Virus record (IMG/VR): IMGVR_UViG_3300044641_000775
Location: 1 to 24,576 of that record
DNA length: 24,576 nucleotides
Direction: 5' to 3' (one strand)
Origin: a virus
In this document: positions 22,554-24,576 of the stretch, in pieces
Layout of the letters: the number at the start of each line of letters is the position of its first letter
Position numbering within the stretch: the first letter of the stretch is position 1
Notes under the pieces: model-generated
Databases searched by the model: none
Told to the model about the DNA's origin: nothing
The model's input: only the letters and a program-made list of their open reading frames with translations
Program-made: the position numbers and the translations under genes

Positions 22554-24539
22554 ATGACACAAGTTCAGACGTTACGAAGCAGCGTCGCGGGCGCGCGTCC
22601 CGCCAATGGTTCTCAACCCGCTGGCGTTCTCTACACGAATTTCGCTGACAAGCAGCTTGGCGTGATGCTCCCCGACGGGACTCCGCAAGACCTCATTCCA
22701 AAGACCGCCGCTGACCTTGGCGCGGCTCCTTCCGACCACACGCATGATTTCCCAGTTGACAGCGTCAACGGCATGACCGGCGATGTTGTTATCCCGGCCT
22801 ATGCCCCGCCGACCTACACACCCAAGTCAGTCCTGTTCGCGGGGGCCGCCGGCGCTCCTACGGAAGACAACCCGAACCTGCACTTTGACGACGCGAAGGA
22901 CATGCTGTCCGTTGCTGGCGTTGGCGTTGGTCGCGGCGGCGGGAATATTGCGACGAACACTGTCGTCGGCGCTGGCGCTTTGGCGGTTAATACGGCTGGG
23001 ACGAATAACGTCGCTGTTGGCGATAGTTCGTTGGCGGCGAATACGGCTGGGTTTAATACCGCTGTCGGCTCAAGTGCTTTAGCATCTAACACTGGAGGCG
23101 GAAGCAATTCCGCATTTGGAAATGAGGCTTTAAAACTTAATACATCTGGTGTTTTGAACGCAGCATTTGGCAATGGTGCCCTTAAAAATAACAGCACTGC
23201 TAATGCCAATACCGCATTTGGCGCTAGTGCGCTTAATGCTAATACAACAGGAACGCCAAACACAGCCGTTGGGTTTAACGCACTTTTGAACAACGTCTCC
23301 GGCACCAACAACGTCGCCGTTGGCGATAGTGCTTTGGCGGCGAATACGGCTGGGTTTAATACTGCCGTCGGTTCTTTATCTCTCACAGCTAACACGTCAG
23401 GCACATTTAATACCGCTATTGGTGTAGGTGCAGTAAGGTCAAATACATCCGGCGCAAATAATACAGGAATAGGCGCATCCGCGCTTGCTCTTAATACAAC
23501 AGGGTCTCCGAACACCGCCGTTGGTTATCAGGCTCTCTATGCCAATCTCTCCGGCACCAACAACGTCGCCGTTGGCGATAGTGCGCTGGCGGCGAATACG
23601 GCGTCTGCAAATGCTGCTGTCGGTTCTCAAGCTCTAGCCTCTAATGTAGGCGGATTGAACAATGCCGCTTTTGGAGCGTTTTCTCTCAATTCGAATACAT
23701 CGGGCTCCTACAACACAGCACTTGGTCAGGCTGCGCTATACTTAAACACTGTGGGTCAGAATAACTCCGCCGTAGGAAATTATGCTCTTCACAATAATAC
23801 GGCGAGCAATAATACGGCTGTGGGAAATGGAGCTCTCCAGAACAACACTTCTGGAACGCCGAACACCGCTGTCGGTGCTAATGCCCTTGTCAACAATCTC
23901 ATCGGCACCAACAACGTCGCCGTTGGCGATAATGCGCTGGTGGCGAATACGGGGAACCTCAATACGGCTGTCGGATCGGGCGCGGGTAGTTCTTTAACGA
24001 GTGCGGACGGCAATACGTTCCTCGGTGTTGCAGCCGGTAACCTTACAACGACAGGTCGCAATAACACTTATATTGGTCGAAGCGCTAACGGTTCCGCGCC
24101 AACCAACACTTTTGAAATAGTTATATGCGCCAATGATACCGGAGCATACGGCAAGGGCTCAAGCACATCGTTCATCCAGAACCCGTGCTATCAGGGCAAC
24201 AATCAGCCGTCATGGTCCGTCGTCTCCGACCAGCGCATTAAGCGTAACATCGCCACCATCGCCAGCGGCCTCGATGTCATCAACGCCCTGCGCCCTGTGA
24301 CTTTCGACTACGCGCTCGCCAAAGAGATGAAACTGACGCAGCCAAGCGACGCCGGCTTCGTCGTGCAGGAATACCAGAAGGTTCTGCCAGAGCAGTGCGG
24401 AGAGGTTGCAGCAAGCCCATTGGAGCAGAAGCTAACCGGCTCCGAGACGTTGTTGAGCATGACCCCGAACCTCAACCCCTATCTCGTCGCGGCTATTCAG
24501 GAACTCACCGCCCGTGTCGCGCAACTGGAAGGCAAATAA
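22554..24539 (+). CDS. Tail fiber with NTAVG repeats and self-cleaving S74 chaperone domain
   Basis: 661 residues. The N-terminus (TLRSSVAGARPANGSQPAGV, then LYTNFADKQLGVML) is a third Mtd-like adaptor. Residues about 135-518 form 23 repeats of 16-17 residues of the kind NTAVG-x-x-AL-x-x-NTxG, which should fold as a trimeric beta-roll shaft akin to YadA-type heads. The end is a Peptidase S74 intramolecular chaperone. Ser558 and Lys563 of SDQRIKRNI form the expected catalytic pair, followed by ALRPVTFDY, AGFVVQEYQKVLPE and the final coiled coil NPYLVAAIQELTARVAQLEGK. Cleavage before Ser558 would release about 104 residues after trimer folding. TAGGAT near 22543 is a modest ribosome site. Codon use is more AT-rich than in the head genes, suggesting separate origin. 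Confidence 0.92.
   Translation: MTQVQTLRSSVAGARPANGSQPAGVLYTNFADKQLGVMLPDGTPQDLIPKTAADLGAAPSDHTHDFPVDSVNGMTGDVVIPAYAPPTYTPKSVLFAGAAGAPTEDNPNLHFDDAKDMLSVAGVGVGRGGGNIATNTVVGAGALAVNTAGTNNVAVGDSSLAANTAGFNTAVGSSALASNTGGGSNSAFGNEALKLNTSGVLNAAFGNGALKNNSTANANTAFGASALNANTTGTPNTAVGFNALLNNVSGTNNVAVGDSALAANTAGFNTAVGSLSLTANTSGTFNTAIGVGAVRSNTSGANNTGIGASALALNTTGSPNTAVGYQALYANLSGTNNVAVGDSALAANTASANAAVGSQALASNVGGLNNAAFGAFSLNSNTSGSYNTALGQAALYLNTVGQNNSAVGNYALHNNTASNNTAVGNGALQNNTSGTPNTAVGANALVNNLIGTNNVAVGDNALVANTGNLNTAVGSGAGSSLTSADGNTFLGVAAGNLTTTGRNNTYIGRSANGSAPTNTFEIVICANDTGAYGKGSSTSFIQNPCYQGNNQPSWSVVSDQRIKRNIATIASGLDVINALRPVTFDYALAKEMKLTQPSDAGFVVQEYQKVLPEQCGEVAASPLEQKLTGSETLLSMTPNLNPYLVAAIQELTARVAQLEGK
22956..24107 (+). 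repeat. 23-unit NTAVG repeat region with four near-identical DNA blocks
   Basis: Most units are 17 residues; five are 16. At DNA level, four blocks of about 55-60 bp encoding GTNNVAVGD and the residues after it are almost the same: 22998-23057, 23301-23360, about 23553-23605 and about 23904-23955. The other units differ much more. The blocks therefore look like recent duplication or gene conversion, and exchange between them would add or remove 84-117 codons in frame. Confidence 0.88.
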
Positions 24540-24541
24540 TC

Positions 24542-24576
24542 ATGGCTACCATTATCCCGAACGCTAAGACGCTCAA
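24542..24576 (+). CDS. Start of next tail fiber gene, 3' partial
   Basis: Only the first 11 codons, MATIIPNAKTL, lie in the window. ATG 24542 follows the previous stop by 2 nt and has GGAAGG at 24527-24532. A beginning like MAT-IPNAKT is common in phage tail-fiber proteins whose first domain attaches to the tail, much as the collar fiber at 15117 starts. The rest is outside the window, so the call is tentative. Confidence 0.5.
   Translation, partial: MATIIPNAKTL

Noticed and set aside
22814-23515. 233-codon open frame on the minus strand with repeated APxPxAVL elements
   Set aside because: The repeats are the antisense image of the NTAVG repeats in the fiber gene; there is no independent coding evidence.
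19099-24576. Diversity-generating retroelement target linked to Mtd-like fibers
   Set aside because: Only the N-terminal adaptor resembles Mtd. No reverse transcriptase, template repeat or C-type lectin variable region was seen in the window.

Overview
The window is the late structural module of a tailed double-stranded DNA phage or prophage with a podovirus-like, P22-type virion plan. All recognisable genes lie on the + strand, head to tail. Many are joined by TAATG or TGATG stop/start overlaps or gaps of a few bases, so much of the window should be transcribed as long operons. GC content is high and C/G-ending codons are preferred over most of it. The first (partial) protein resembles small regulator-like proteins found beside terminase genes in alphaproteobacterial prophages. 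An alphaproteobacterial host is therefore my best guess, but this is inference. No integrase, lysis cassette, replication gene, tRNA or host flank is visible, so lifestyle cannot be decided.

Layout. 1-900: the end of a hypothetical regulator-like gene and a small coiled-coil protein. 901-2650: packaging, with a DUF5681-type small terminase candidate and the large terminase, overlapping by 107 nt. 2650-7381: head assembly, with an Ala/Pro-rich unknown, a P22-like portal with a long Gln-rich tail, a scaffold and an N4-gp56-type major capsid protein. The capsid gene is bracketed by two intrinsic terminators. 7430-9542: neck, with a small unknown, gp4-like and gp10-like head-closure proteins and a 49-residue proline-rich protein. 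9546-15117: three large putative ejection proteins. The first is built of two long arrays of exact 11-residue repeats, the second carries a tail-lysozyme domain, and the third begins with a duplicated LPxGFVLD motif. 15117-24576: about 9.4 kb of appendage genes. These are a collar-domain fiber with 18 HxH motifs, a small beta-sandwich protein, a 714-residue repeat fiber, three proteins with related Mtd-like N-termini (one with a self-cleaving S74 chaperone domain), two small proteins, and the start of a further fiber gene.

How they work together. TerS/TerL package DNA through the portal into a shell built on the scaffold. The gp4- and gp10-like proteins seal the portal. The ejection proteins are expected to leave the capsid first, cut peptidoglycan and line a path across the envelope. 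The fibers and their repeat-rich shafts give host recognition.

The observations most worth a second look are: (1) 39 gap-free 11-residue repeats in the first ejection protein; (2) 18 HxH motifs, mostly at an exact 12-residue period, in a fiber; (3) a strong terminator-like hairpin inside the start of the third ejection gene, apparently supported by T-rich synonymous codons; (4) terminators flanking the capsid gene with no room for a new promoter; (5) the same LGGV repeat family in two adjacent fiber genes.
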